From contig JADJMG010000001.1 in NCBI GenBank assembly GCA_016709725.1, positions 434,001 to 498,000 on the forward strand: a stretch of 64,000 bases of DNA. Reading direction: 5' to 3'. Shown here piece after piece: positions 46,599-55,727 of the stretch (position 1 is its first letter; each line of letters starts with the position of its first letter). The stretch is from Bacteroidota bacterium (GTDB lineage Bacteria > Bacteroidota > Bacteroidia > AKYH767-A > OLB10). The translations under genes and the position numbers were made by a program. Below the pieces are notes generated by a model that worked only from the letters and a program-made list of their open reading frames with translations, had not been told where the DNA came from and did not search any database.

Positions 46599-47622
46599 GC
46601 TAGCCGGATATGTGCAAGCTTGTATGGAACAGTTGGCAGCTTCGCACGAAGTTGAAGTACATCTTATGCGATATCCAATCGTTGCTGTTGCTCCTTTTCA
46701 ATTCAAATTAAATGAAAACATCAAATTATACGAACGGAAAGACTACCATAATTCATCACTCGTAGAATTAGTAAAACACATAAATCCTGATTTTGTCTTT
46801 ATATGTGGATGGGCTGACAAAGGTTATTTAGGCGTTGCAAAATATTTAAAAAAGAAAATTCCTGTAGTATTAAGTTTAGATAATCCTTGGCTCGGAACTT
46901 TAAAACAACGTGTAGCAAGTTTAATGGGACCACTTTATCTGCCCTCTTTGTTTACACATTGTTGGGTCCCTGGTGAACCTAACGCCAAGTATGCCCGCAA
47001 ACTTGGTTTTAAGAATGATCGATTATTATTGGGTATGTATTCTGCAGACACTCCTTTATTTGCAAACTTTGAATTACAAAACAGGGAACTGAAAAAACAA
47101 TCCTTTCCACATCGATTTATTTTCATGGGTCGTTATACCGAATTGAAAGGAATTCGTGAATTATGGACCGCTTTCACTTCACTCACCAATGAGGAAAGAA
47201 AAGATTGGGAATTATGGTGCATTGGAAAAGGGGAATTAGATGCTGAATTTCCAGTTCATCCATCCATTAAAAAGATAGGGTTTATACAACCGGATGAGCT
47301 AGCTCCCTATTTAGCACAAACAGGAGTATTTATTCTTCCTGCTCACTATGAGCATTGGGGTGTGGTGGTCCATGAGTTTGCTGCAGCAGGATTTCCATTA
47401 ATTTGTAGCACGACAACCAGTGCTGCAACCGCATTTCTTCATGAAGGAAAAAACGGTTTTTACCCAACCAAAAGCATTTCATCCGTAAGGGAAGCTCTCT
47501 TAAAAACTATTCATTTAAATGATGATGATTTGCTTAGCATGGGAGAAGAAAGTAAAAAACTTGCACAAAATATAACACCCAAAACGTGGGCAGACACCGT
47601 TTGGAAAATAATAGAACAATAA
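46558..47622 (+). CDS. Family 4 glycosyltransferase
   Basis: 354 residues with a GT-B layout. The N-terminal half ends VVLSLDNPWLGTLKQRV; the C-terminal half has FIFMGRYTELKGIRELW, LWCIGKGELDAEF, IGFIQPDELAPYLAQTGVFILPA and HYEHWGVVVHEFAAAGFPLI, the last with the conserved glutamate region of GT4. Only 4 bases separate it from asnB. The start at 46558 overlaps the previous gene; no later start looks better. The sugar donor is unknown. Confidence 0.88.
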   Translation: MTPPRKKALFLYFELAGYVQACMEQLAASHEVEVHLMRYPIVAVAPFQFKLNENIKLYERKDYHNSSLVELVKHINPDFVFICGWADKGYLGVAKYLKKKIPVVLSLDNPWLGTLKQRVASLMGPLYLPSLFTHCWVPGEPNAKYARKLGFKNDRLLLGMYSADTPLFANFELQNRELKKQSFPHRFIFMGRYTELKGIRELWTAFTSLTNEERKDWELWCIGKGELDAEFPVHPSIKKIGFIQPDELAPYLAQTGVFILPAHYEHWGVVVHEFAAAGFPLICSTTTSAATAFLHEGKNGFYPTKSISSVREALLKTIHLNDDDLLSMGEESKKLAQNITPKTWADTVWKIIEQ

Positions 47623-47626
47623 TACT

Positions 47627-49501
47627 ATGTGTGGCATAAGTGGAATATATGGATTGAAAAGCACGGACGTAGCGTATCGTTATGTTTCTGCCATGAATGA
47701 TGCAATAGCACATCGTGGACCAGATGACGATGGATTATTTGTAGAAGAGAATATTGCTTTAGGGCATCGTCGTCTAGCTATCTTAGATTTAAGTCCGGCA
47801 GGTCACCAACCCATGTTTGATCATTATGATCAACTTTGTATTGTTTTCAACGGTGAAATTTATAATTTCAAGGAAATCAGAAAAGAACTTCCAAATTATC
47901 TTTTCAAAACACAAAATGATACAGAAGTAATTCTTGCCGCTTATTTAACGTGGGGTAAAGAGTGTTTACACAAGTTCAATGGCATGTTCTCCTTTGCTAT
48001 ATGGAATAAACAATCCAAGGAATTATTTATTGCACGTGATCGATTGGGCATTAAACCACTTTACTATTCGATGCAAAATGATGTTTTCTTATTTAGCTCT
48101 GAAGTACGTGGGATACTAGCATCGGGACTTGTGCCTCGAAAAATTAATAAAAGTGTACTTCAAGAGTATTTTAGTTATCAAACGGTACACGCTCCCAACA
48201 CGCTTATCAAAGATGTCTTAATGCTCTTACCGGGGCATCATCTTACTTTGAAAGAGGGCAAAATGGAAATTCAACGTTGCTCGTCACCTCGTGAGAATTA
48301 TTCGACTGCCTCTGAAGGAAAAAAATATTCCAAAGTATGTAAAGATGTACACACCCTTTTATACAATGCTGTAGAACGAAGATTAATAAGCGACGTACCC
48401 TTTGGTGCATTTCTAAGTGGTGGAATCGATTCCAGTGCTGTTGTTGGGTTAATGAGTCAAATTCAAACTCAACAAGTAAAAACATTCACCATTGTTTTTG
48501 ACGAAGAAGAATTTAGTGAAGCAAAATTTGCGCGATTAGTTGCCAATAAATTTGGAACCGACCATCATGAATTCAGACTTACTCCCGAAGATTTCCTGCG
48601 TGAATTACCCGAAGCGCTCGCTTCGTTAGACCATCCGAGTGGAGATGGACCTAACTCTTATACGGTCTCTAAGATTACTCGTCAGGCAGGTATTACCATG
48701 GCTTTATCGGGTTTAGGTGGCGATGAGATTTTCGCTGGCTATCCGGTATTCAATCGCAGTTTAAAATTACAAGAACAAGCCTGGCTATATCAATTCCCAC
48801 AGTCATTACGGCAATTGGCAGGTAGCCTTTATGCTGGCTTGAAGAAAGATACATCCTCTGCAAAAATGTCTCAAGTTTTAGGATTAAAGGATGCGAGCTT
48901 GAGAAATACATTTCCGCTTTCTCGGCAAGTTGGACTTCCCTCCTATGTAAAATCAATTCTTGGCCTTCAAACTTTTACAGATGATGCCATGCAACGTGTT
49001 CTTGATATTGAACTAGACACTAACGGTAAGGCATTGCCGTTATTAAGTCAAGTGAGCATTGCGGAAATTACAAGTTACATGCAAAATGTATTGCTACGTG
49101 ATACAGATCAGATGAGCATGGCTGTTGCATTAGAAGTGCGCGTACCTTTTCTCGATTATCAATTAGTAGAATATGTGTTAGGAATCTCGGACGAATACAA
49201 AAAGCCCATTATTCCCAAAAAATTATTAGTAGATAGCTTAGGGACATTACTTCCATCGGAGGTAGTACATCGACCGAAGATGGGATTCGTATTCCCTTGG
49301 GAAGTATGGTTACGAAAAGAATTGAAGCCTTTGTGTGAGCAATCCATTCAAAATTTAGCGAAGCGAGATTTCATTCAAGGCGATTATTTGTTAGATACTT
49401 GGAGTCGCTTTCAAAAAGGTGACAAGCAAGTTCGCTGGCTCGACATGTGGTTGTGTACTGTACTAGAAAATTGGATGGAAAAGAATCAGATCAATTCCTG
49501 A
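47627..49501 (+). CDS. asnB: Asparagine synthase (glutamine-hydrolysing) family amidotransferase
   Basis: A 624-residue two-domain enzyme. The N-terminal glutaminase begins MCGISGIYG with nucleophile Cys2 and has HRGPDDDG, GHRRLAILDLSPAGHQP and FNGEIYNF. The C-terminal synthase has the pyrophosphate loop FLSGGIDSSAVVG (about residue 262), LSGLGGDEIFAGYP and MSMAVALEVRVPFLDYQLV. In polysaccharide clusters such AsnB-like proteins often amidate a uronic acid or another sugar carboxylate rather than aspartate. The location between two glycosyltransferase genes favours that role here, but ordinary asparagine synthesis cannot be excluded. Confidence 0.93.
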   Translation: MCGISGIYGLKSTDVAYRYVSAMNDAIAHRGPDDDGLFVEENIALGHRRLAILDLSPAGHQPMFDHYDQLCIVFNGEIYNFKEIRKELPNYLFKTQNDTEVILAAYLTWGKECLHKFNGMFSFAIWNKQSKELFIARDRLGIKPLYYSMQNDVFLFSSEVRGILASGLVPRKINKSVLQEYFSYQTVHAPNTLIKDVLMLLPGHHLTLKEGKMEIQRCSSPRENYSTASEGKKYSKVCKDVHTLLYNAVERRLISDVPFGAFLSGGIDSSAVVGLMSQIQTQQVKTFTIVFDEEEFSEAKFARLVANKFGTDHHEFRLTPEDFLRELPEALASLDHPSGDGPNSYTVSKITRQAGITMALSGLGGDEIFAGYPVFNRSLKLQEQAWLYQFPQSLRQLAGSLYAGLKKDTSSAKMSQVLGLKDASLRNTFPLSRQVGLPSYVKSILGLQTFTDDAMQRVLDIELDTNGKALPLLSQVSIAEITSYMQNVLLRDTDQMSMAVALEVRVPFLDYQLVEYVLGISDEYKKPIIPKKLLVDSLGTLLPSEVVHRPKMGFVFPWEVWLRKELKPLCEQSIQNLAKRDFIQGDYLLDTWSRFQKGDKQVRWLDMWLCTVLENWMEKNQINS

Positions 49502-49512
49502 ACTTTGCAAAA

Positions 49513-50664
49513 GTGAATCAAAAGAAAAAAATACTAATTTTCGTAGACTGGTACTTACCGGGCTACAAAGCGGGAGGCCCCATTCGATCCATTGCGAATA
49601 TGTATAGTCAATTAAAAAATGATTATGACTTTCGTATTGTCACATCGGATATGGACTTACACGAAGGAACTCCGTATTCGAATATCATTAGTGATCGTTG
49701 GACGAAGGGTCCGGATGGATGTGACGTCATGTATTTATCACAAGCAAAACGAAATTATAAGGAGATTGTTCAAATTATAAAAGAAGAGCGTGCCGATTTC
49801 ATTTATCTCAATTCGGTATTCTCAAAAGTATTTACTATATTTCCATTACTCGCACGAAAGCGACACTTTCCTGTTCGTAAAGTCATTTTAGCTCCACGAG
49901 GCATGTTAGGTCAAGGAGCGTTGCAAATTAAAGCTGCAAAGAAAAAAGTGTTTTTAACCTGGATGAAAGTTACTGGACTCTGCTCAACAATTCGATGGCA
50001 TGCTTCGTCTACTTCTGAAGAAGCCGAAATAAAAAAGATATTTGGAAAAAGTGCAAACACGAAAGTAGCTTTAAATTTAAGTGAAGGAAGAGAGATTAAG
50101 CCCATCAAAAAAGAAAAGAAACAAGGAGAAATGAAACTCGCATTTCTTTCAAGAATATCATTCAAAAAAAACTTAGAAGGAACATTACACTACCTTGCAA
50201 AAACTTCACCACAACATCAAATTCAATTTGACATTTTTGGACCTATTGAAGATGCCGTGTATTGGTCGAAGTGTGAATCGATCATAACCACCTTACCTCC
50301 CCATGTAAAAGTAAATTACAGAGGCGCCATTGCGAATGACAAGGTAGCGGAGACGCTTAAAAACTATCATTTTAGTATTTTACTTACCTTTAATGAAAAT
50401 TTCGGTCATTCCATCATTGAAAGTATGGCTGCAGGTTGTCCGGTTATCATTAGTGATCAAACGCCTTGGAGAAACCTTGAAAAAAGCTTCGCAGGTTGGG
50501 ATGTGTCATTAAAAGATGAAAATAAAATTCTAAACGTGTTACACGAAGCTGCCGAGATGAATAATGAGACCTTTAATACATGGAATCAATCGGCTCAAAG
50601 TTTCGCAAAAAACATCATATTTCATCCAGAATCCATTCAACAACATAAAGAACTCTTTTCCTAA
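49513..50664 (+). CDS. Family 4 glycosyltransferase
   Basis: About 383 residues starting from GTG at 49513, 12 bases after the asnB stop. An upstream in-frame GTG at 49447 would overlap asnB by 55 bases and add a tail without homology. Motifs: ILIFVDWYLPGYKAGGPIRS at the N-terminus (GT4 glycine-rich loop), APRGMLGQGAL, LAFLSRISFKKNLEG, IQFDIFGPIED and FNENFGHSIIESMAAGCPVI with the E-x7-E-like motif. The family is firm. It is immediately followed by the WcaF-like acetyltransferase gene, as in colanic-acid-type clusters. Confidence 0.88.
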   Translation: MNQKKKILIFVDWYLPGYKAGGPIRSIANMYSQLKNDYDFRIVTSDMDLHEGTPYSNIISDRWTKGPDGCDVMYLSQAKRNYKEIVQIIKEERADFIYLNSVFSKVFTIFPLLARKRHFPVRKVILAPRGMLGQGALQIKAAKKKVFLTWMKVTGLCSTIRWHASSTSEEAEIKKIFGKSANTKVALNLSEGREIKPIKKEKKQGEMKLAFLSRISFKKNLEGTLHYLAKTSPQHQIQFDIFGPIEDAVYWSKCESIITTLPPHVKVNYRGAIANDKVAETLKNYHFSILLTFNENFGHSIIESMAAGCPVIISDQTPWRNLEKSFAGWDVSLKDENKILNVLHEAAEMNNETFNTWNQSAQSFAKNIIFHPESIQQHKELFS

Positions 50665-50676
50665 AAAAGAAAAGAA

Positions 50677-51238
50677 ATGGCAAGAGGAAAAACAGATTTA
50701 TCATCCTACAATAACAGCTGGTATAAACCGGGTGGGAATATTATTTCCAGAACTTGCTGGTACTTTATCAATATTTTATTTTTATGAATCAATTAAATCC
50801 ACTAAGTGGATTAAAAGTTTTTTACTTCGGTTATTTGGAGCGAAGGTGGGAAGAGGGGTTGTGATTAAACCTGGAGTAAATATTAAATATCCTTGGTTAC
50901 TATCCATTGGCGATTACACTTGGATTGGAGAGCGCGTTTGGATCGATAATTTAGCGAAAGTGACCATTGGAAGCCATTGTTGTTTGAGCCAAGGTGCATT
51001 TCTCCTCTGTGGCAACCATAACTATAAAAAAACCACATTCGACCTGATTGTCAAGCCCATTACGCTTGAAGATGGGGCTTGGGTGGGTGCTATGTCGGTA
51101 GTTTGTCCGGGAGTAACGCTAAAAACACATTCCGTATTAACGGTTGACTCTGTCGCTACAGAAACCTTAGAAGCCTATTCACTGTATAAAGGAAACCCGG
51201 CATTAAAAATTCGGGACCGAAACATTTCTGATCAATAA
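50677..51238 (+). CDS. WcaF-like O-acetyltransferase (left-handed beta-helix), two frameshifts
   Basis: The true start is probably ATG at 50677 (ARGKTDLSSYNNSWYKPGG), 12 bases after the GT4 stop; this opening is typical of the colanic acid acetyltransferase WcaF family. The frame breaks at about 50783 and 50815. Restoring one T at 50779-50783 and one A at 50813-50816 gives LFFMNQLNPLSGLKSFLLRLFGAKVG and a protein of about 188 residues. The later part has hexapeptide repeats (VGRGVVIKPGVNIKYPW, IGDYTWIGERVWID) and the catalytic-type histidine in LCGNHNYKK. It would add acetyl groups to the repeat unit from acetyl-CoA. An open frame starting at 50564 overlaps the previous gene and its first part is not genuine. 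Confidence 0.8.
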
Positions 51239-51251
51239 TTTAGTCATTCGC

Positions 51252-52025
51252 ATGAAAATATCCATCATTACCATAACCTATAACAGTGCTGCAACTGTTG
51301 AAGATACTATCAAATCGGTAGTGATGCAGGACTTTCCAAATGTTGAATATTTAATCATTGATGGCAAATCAAAAGACGCTACTTTACAAATTGCAGAAAA
51401 GTACAAAGACAAAATTTCAAAGATTGTTTCCGAAAAAGACAAAGGTTTATATGATGCATTAAACAAAGGCATCAAGCATGCTACCGGTGATATTATTGGC
51501 ATGTTGCACTCTGATGATTTATATTCGAATCCACAAGTTCTTAGCAAAATCGTTAAAACATTTCAGGATAATCCAGATGCGGAAGGTGTTTATGCCGATT
51601 TAGTTTTTGTAAATCGTAATGATACTGATAAAGTAATGCGCACTTGGGAATCGGGAACATATCAAGAGGGCGATTTCTTAAAAGGATGGATGCCTCCACA
51701 CCCAACTTTCTTTGTTAAAAAGGATACCTATGAACAACATGGTGGCTTCAACACCGAATTAAAATTATCTGCTGATTACGAATTAATGTTACGTTTGATT
51801 CACAAAAATCAAATTAAACTAGCTTATTTAAACGAGGTCATTGTAAAGATGAGAATGGGTGGTGTAAGTAATGTGAGCTTCTTTGTAAAGTTAAAAGCTA
51901 ATTTAGAAGACAAGATGGCGTGGAAGATTAACGGGATGAAACCAAAAATGACAACCATGATCATGAAGCCTCTTAGAAAGCTAGGACAATATTTAAAGAG
52001 AGCCTATCATCTTTTTTTCTATTAA
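51252..52025 (+). CDS. Family 2 glycosyltransferase
   Basis: A 257-residue GT-A enzyme related to WcaA/EpsE-type proteins. It starts MKISIITITYNSAATVEDTI, continues LIIDGKSKDAT, SEKDKGLYDALNKGIKHA and the metal-binding motif LHSDDLYS (about residues 86-92), and has the acceptor-side motif HPTFFVKKDTYEQHGGFNT and SADYELMLRLI. It would transfer one sugar in the cytoplasm. It is the last gene of the cluster; no more genes on this strand follow until 63022. Confidence 0.92.
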   Translation: MKISIITITYNSAATVEDTIKSVVMQDFPNVEYLIIDGKSKDATLQIAEKYKDKISKIVSEKDKGLYDALNKGIKHATGDIIGMLHSDDLYSNPQVLSKIVKTFQDNPDAEGVYADLVFVNRNDTDKVMRTWESGTYQEGDFLKGWMPPHPTFFVKKDTYEQHGGFNTELKLSADYELMLRLIHKNQIKLAYLNEVIVKMRMGGVSNVSFFVKLKANLEDKMAWKINGMKPKMTTMIMKPLRKLGQYLKRAYHLFFY

Positions 52026-52218
52026 TAAAAATATTATTAAAAAATAATAAAATATATAAATATTTAATAGTCCAAATAACTGTATTTATTTCCTAAAAAG
52101 TTTATTTCATTATCACCTACTGTATTAAATTACATAAAATAAAAATAAGGGTGACCTAGTTAACCGTATATCTCCAATATAAATTTTAGTTTTTCAATTC
52201 AAATTATAGTCATAGTTT

Positions 52219-52388
52219 ACTTGTTACTTTCTTTTACGTGAAAAAGTAACCAAAGAAAGCACGCCACGCAACACCAACCCATTTTTGCAGTTTCTGCTTT
52301 CTACTTTCTTTGGCAACCACTGAACATTCTTTGGTGCTATTTCTTTACTTCATCGGTACAGCAAAAATTGGTTCGCACTGTTGCGTGG
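52219..52388. repeat. Imperfect long inverted repeat element
   Basis: CCACGCAACA at 52264-52273 pairs with TGTTGCGTGG at 52379-52388, and the inner flank ACCAACCCATTTTTGC pairs imperfectly with GCAAAAATTGGTTCGC. A smaller hairpin (TTACTTTC... with AAAAGTAA) sits at the left edge, next to AACCAAAGAAAGC. The content is richer in G+C than its surroundings. I recall similar TTACTTT..AAAGTAACCAAAGAAAG elements as common intergenic repeats in many bacteria; this is not checked. Confidence 0.5.
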
Positions 52389-52531
52389 ACGACCTCCGCG
52401 CTCTCCCAAACAATATTGTAATATAATTAATATTTCTAGCTCGAAACATGTATCCAATTGCACTTAATAAATTGAACTATTTATATTTATGATTGGTATA
52501 AATTCTAAATAATATACTTGTAAAAGTATAT

Positions 52532-52567
52532 AAAAGGGTGGTTGTATAAAAATACAACCACCTTTTT
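52532..52567. terminator. Bidirectional hairpin terminator
   Basis: GGTGGTTGTA (52537-52546) pairs with TACAACCACC (52553-52562), with a T run to the right and an A run to the left. It lies 9 bases past the stop of the minus-strand gene at 52576 and could also end transcripts of the plus-strand polysaccharide cluster. Confidence 0.75.
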
Positions 52568-52575
52568 TGTATGTA

Positions 52576-53490
52576 CTACTTCGAAACTATTAATCTCTTT
52601 GAAATAATACTATTGTTAGTTTGAATCTTTACAATATACACTCCATTGTGTAAATCTTGAATGGGGAATTTAGAAATATTACCCTCACTTACAGATTGAT
52701 TTACCACCAATTTACCTGTTACATCATAAAGCTGCACTAATTCAATTTTAACATCTGATCCACCTACTACATTCAATTCGACAAAATCACTTGCAGGATT
52801 AGGAGACATATTTATCAATGAATTTTCTGTCAATTCAGTTCCTTGCCCTAAGCGCAAAGCGGCAGTTGTAAAAGGCATCCAAGCAGACCAAGGACCCGTC
52901 ACACCAATGGCACAAACTTTTCTAATTTTCACTTTATAATTAGAAGAAGGATTTAATCCAGTGATAGAGTAACTATTATTTAGTGTATTCGCGACAAAAG
53001 AAAAATTTACTGGATTACCAGATCCATCTTCGACTTTTACTCTATACCCTAATCCACCAGCGCTAGCATTCCAAGAAAAAGTAGCACCTGTAGACATAAT
53101 ATTTGAAATAGTTAGTCCAGTTAATAAATTACAATTAATAGCGCCACCACCTGCGACAAAAGTAAACCAAGGAGACCAACTACTGTGGTTACCTCCGCAA
53201 TTAGATCTAACTTTGAATTTATAAACAAATCCGCCCGTCAATCCGTTCACGACGAAAGCGGGATTAACTGTGGTTCCAGTTACTAAAAACGGTGTCAGGT
53301 TATTTCTACCATTTTCTACGTTCACTAAATAACTAGTAACCCCCGCTATTGGTTGCCAAGATAAAGACGAACTGTTTGCTCCCATAGTAGAAGCTGCCAA
53401 CCCTGAAGGCGTAGGGCATTGAGCATTTGATTGATGCACAGATAACACTGCAATTAGCATTGTTAAAATTGCGAGTTTCATTTTTTTCAT
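52576..53490 (-). CDS. Secreted Fn3-domain protein with T9SS sorting domain
   Basis: 304 residues: signal peptide (MKKMKLAILTMLIAVLSVHQ, then SNAQ), two fibronectin type III modules (about 27-110 and 120-212; SSLSWQPIAGVTSYLVNVE and ATFSWNASAGGLGYRVKVE), and a type A T9SS sorting domain (about 228-304, MSPNPASDFVELNV, ending KRLIVSK). Fn3 modules mediate binding to proteins or glycans, and the sorting domain sends the protein through the outer membrane. Sitting at the end of a polysaccharide cluster, it may be a glycan-associated surface protein, which is speculative. Confidence 0.9.
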   Translation of the reverse strand: MKKMKLAILTMLIAVLSVHQSNAQCPTPSGLAASTMGANSSSLSWQPIAGVTSYLVNVENGRNNLTPFLVTGTTVNPAFVVNGLTGGFVYKFKVRSNCGGNHSSWSPWFTFVAGGGAINCNLLTGLTISNIMSTGATFSWNASAGGLGYRVKVEDGSGNPVNFSFVANTLNNSYSITGLNPSSNYKVKIRKVCAIGVTGPWSAWMPFTTAALRLGQGTELTENSLINMSPNPASDFVELNVVGGSDVKIELVQLYDVTGKLVVNQSVSEGNISKFPIQDLHNGVYIVKIQTNNSIISKRLIVSK

Positions 53491-54255
53491 TTTAATTAAT
53501 TTTTAAAGTTCGAAACAAATGTGGGAACTGCTAATCATTAGGCAAAAATATTTTTTTTGAATCGGTATAAATAATAGTTAAAACAGTCCCATATCAACTT
53601 AAAGTTGAAAAAATAAATGGAATTACAATGTATTAATTGAAAACTTTCAAAGGTGGAAGCAATAGCAACTTAAGGTTACTGCAAATTAAAAAGAAGAAAT
53701 TTCGAATCTATATGGATAATACTTATTGTATTAATGAAATTAGTTTCCAGTCAAAATTAAATTCAGGGGGCCCCCCCAATTTTTTTTGTTGTAAAAAAAA
53801 GGGGGGGGGGATCCCGGGTTTTAGGAAAAAAGAAAGAAAAAAAACGGGCCCCCCCCCCAAGGGGGGGAACAACACAACATCTAAAGTCAATTTTACCTAA
53901 TTGAGATTGGCCTCTCGCCCCGATGTCATTATGATAAGCATCAAGATGCCGAAGGCATCACATGTTTATAGAAAAAAAAGATCGCAAAACATACGACCCC
54001 GAAGGGGTCGAACAACAACAAACCACATTTTTTCTATAAACATATGACCCATTCTGGGTCAACATTTCTTTACCTAATTGAGATTGGCCTCTCCTCTCGT
54101 GAGTCTTCGCTCCCTCTACAAAGGAGAGGGAGCGAGAAAGAAATGGTAAATTAAAATTGGGATTATATTTAGAATCTCTGTGGTTAAAATAACCATGAAT
54201 TAAAATCGAAATGAATGCTTAACAAATAGTAATTTGAAAAATATTGCAACGCTCT
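53491..54255. other. Non-coding region with low-complexity block and palindromes
   Basis: No gene is supported. From 53767 to 53872 the sequence is a chain of homopolymers (runs of G, C, T and A up to 10 bases) unlike anything else in the window, which looks like poor-quality sequence. The open frame on the plus strand at 53637-53900 translates that block and is not credible. From 53892 to 54134 lies a repeat-rich element described separately. Confidence 0.6.
53892..54093. repeat. Palindromic element between 25-bp direct repeats
   Basis: TTTACCTAATTGAGATTGGC plus CTCTC occurs at 53892-53916 and again at 54069-54093. Between the copies are a 16-bp perfect inverted repeat (53962-53977 and 54028-54043, ATGTTTATAGAAAAAA type), a hairpin CGACCCC-GAA-GGGGTCG at 53994-54010, one at 53945-53959 (GATGCC-GAA-GGCATC) and one at 54045-54061 (TGACCCA-TTC-TGGGTCA). 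The repeated GAA/TTC loop and the nested layout suggest a small mobile or REP-like element. A further 10-bp hairpin follows at 54109-54134. Confidence 0.65.
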
Positions 54256-55185
54256 CTAATGCTCTGCTTTCTTCTTTCTAAACTCCTTTGGAGTTGAAAT
54301 AGTAAACACCCTAGAAATATTAAATCCAAAATGGATATCACCTTTTTCCCAACTTCCGTTTGTATCCGTGATTAATGAACGTTCATTCATACCTAGGGCA
54401 TTGGTAAAATGCAATTGGAATACGTGGCCTCCGGTTTCAATATCAAAACCAATAGAGAGCGGATTTGTGTTTGTCGGTGATAATTGATCGGGCAAATTAT
54501 AAAAATACTCCGCGTTAAATGAAAGTCGGCGTGTAAGTTTAATACGTGCTCCTACACCCACAGAATAAATATCATGCTTATCAATTGTTTTGGCTACCAA
54601 ATTACGATGTATCATCGTTGGCATAATTTGCATACTGAAAGAATCGGAAAATTTTCTTCCAATCAATGCTTGACCAAAATAAGTAAATCGTGAGGTATAA
54701 TAATTTTCCCGATCAGGTTGAGCCCACTCGAGTCCATCCTTAGAGAAGCCTGAGAGAAGAATCATCGAAAAAGGAATCGATCCTTTTCCTCTTCCTTGCC
54801 AAATCATGCGATACTTTGCATATCCATCCAACTCCTTTTTATTACTAGATCTTCCCAAGCCGATCATAATTCGATTACTAATTCCGTAATCCAATCCAAG
54901 TCGAATCGTTGCTTGGTCCAATCCATACGCTTCTCTATGGCCTCCATTGACTCTCCCAAACCGATGTAAAATTCTAAAGTCGAGCACACCAGCGCCTACA
55001 TGCTCTAAGGATTGAGCACTGATTACGCGCGTAGCTTTAAATGCATTCTTTACAAACTCCTTTTTCTGTTCTTCTTCACCGAGCATATCCAAGAGGTCAT
55101 CTTGAGCTACCACAGTAGAAGAGTTTATCAAAAAACAAGCTCCAAAAATGAAATAGAATAACTTACATCTTAGCATAATTGGCAT
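54256..55185 (-). CDS. DUF5777 family outer-membrane beta-barrel protein
   Basis: 309 residues with a signal peptide (LFYFIFGACFLINSSTVVAQ) and a body of alternating amphipathic strands (TIRLGLDYGISNRIMIGLGR, FGQALIGRKFSDSFSMQIMP, IKLTRRLSFNAEYFYNLP) as in outer-membrane barrels. It matches my memory of the DUF5777 family, including LDFRILHRFGRVNGG near the N-terminus. It overlaps the YceI gene by 23 bases, so the two are coupled; an alternative start at 55176 would shorten the overlap. Members of this family often occur next to YceI and cytochrome proteins in Bacteroidota. The function is unknown; a pore or docking protein for the periplasmic carriers is a guess. Confidence 0.8.
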   Translation of the reverse strand: MPIMLRCKLFYFIFGACFLINSSTVVAQDDLLDMLGEEEQKKEFVKNAFKATRVISAQSLEHVGAGVLDFRILHRFGRVNGGHREAYGLDQATIRLGLDYGISNRIMIGLGRSSNKKELDGYAKYRMIWQGRGKGSIPFSMILLSGFSKDGLEWAQPDRENYYTSRFTYFGQALIGRKFSDSFSMQIMPTMIHRNLVAKTIDKHDIYSVGVGARIKLTRRLSFNAEYFYNLPDQLSPTNTNPLSIGFDIETGGHVFQLHFTNALGMNERSLITDTNGSWEKGDIHFGFNISRVFTISTPKEFRKKKAEH

Positions 55186-55714
55186 CGACTACAATTTTAA
55201 CTTCATTTGACACTTTCTCTTTAACCAAACTTGGAATTTCAATTTTATAATCGCTCAAAAGAATAACAAAATCACTGTGAGCAATAATCTTCCCCTCTTT
55301 CACAGTAAATACACCTTTGCCTTCCAATTCCTTTGTTACACCGTGCATCATCATGGTACCTTTATAAAGTACGGGGTAAGCTCCGTCTTTTGTGCAATCC
55401 ACTTTTGCAATATTCGAGATTACACCTTTAAATACAGCTTTAGGGTACTTATCTGACTCCACATAATTTTCATGAAAATGTTCCATCATCAACGCCTTTT
55501 CAAATTCAAAAGCTTTCATCAATACAGCGAATTCAAACTGTCCTGAGGTTGCATCAAAAATGCTCGTTGCTTGAGAATTTTTTGCATCAATTTTTTCCAG
55601 TGGCGCATCTGATAAAAAATACACTTTTCCAGTCCGAGTAAAATATCTGTTTTGGGCATCTGATTGCGCAGAAAACAGAACTAACATCACGACAATACTT
55701 AAATAGGTTTTCAT
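55163..55714 (-). CDS. YceI family periplasmic protein
   Basis: 183 residues with a signal peptide (MKTYLSIVVMLVLFSAQSDAQ) followed by the YceI lipocalin-like barrel: FLSDAPLEKIDAKNSQ, LMMEHFHENYVESDKYPKAVF and KGTMMMHGVTKELEGKGVF. YceI proteins bind polyisoprenoid or other lipophilic ligands and are often found with cytochrome b561 or other redox genes. A second, divergent copy lies at 61919-62515. It is followed by the DUF5777 gene with an overlap. Confidence 0.93.
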   Translation of the reverse strand: MKTYLSIVVMLVLFSAQSDAQNRYFTRTGKVYFLSDAPLEKIDAKNSQATSIFDATSGQFEFAVLMKAFEFEKALMMEHFHENYVESDKYPKAVFKGVISNIAKVDCTKDGAYPVLYKGTMMMHGVTKELEGKGVFTVKEGKIIAHSDFVILLSDYKIEIPSLVKEKVSNEVKIVVDANYAKM

Positions 55715-55727
55715 ATTTTAATAAAAT

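Larger units (their letters stand above)
52026..52575. other. Non-coding region with a palindromic element
   Basis: No gene is supported. The stretch carries the element at 52219-52388, described separately, and the terminator at 52532-52567 shared by the convergent genes on either side. Confidence 0.55.

Noticed and set aside
50564..50676. ATG at 50564 as start of the WcaF-like gene
   Set aside because: The first third of that frame is unrelated to WcaF, overlaps the glycosyltransferase gene by 100 bases, and the genuine start in another frame is evident at 50677.
53637..53900. 87-codon plus-strand frame
   Set aside because: It reads through the homopolymer block and yields GGGIPGFRKKERKKTGPP-type residues without any family.
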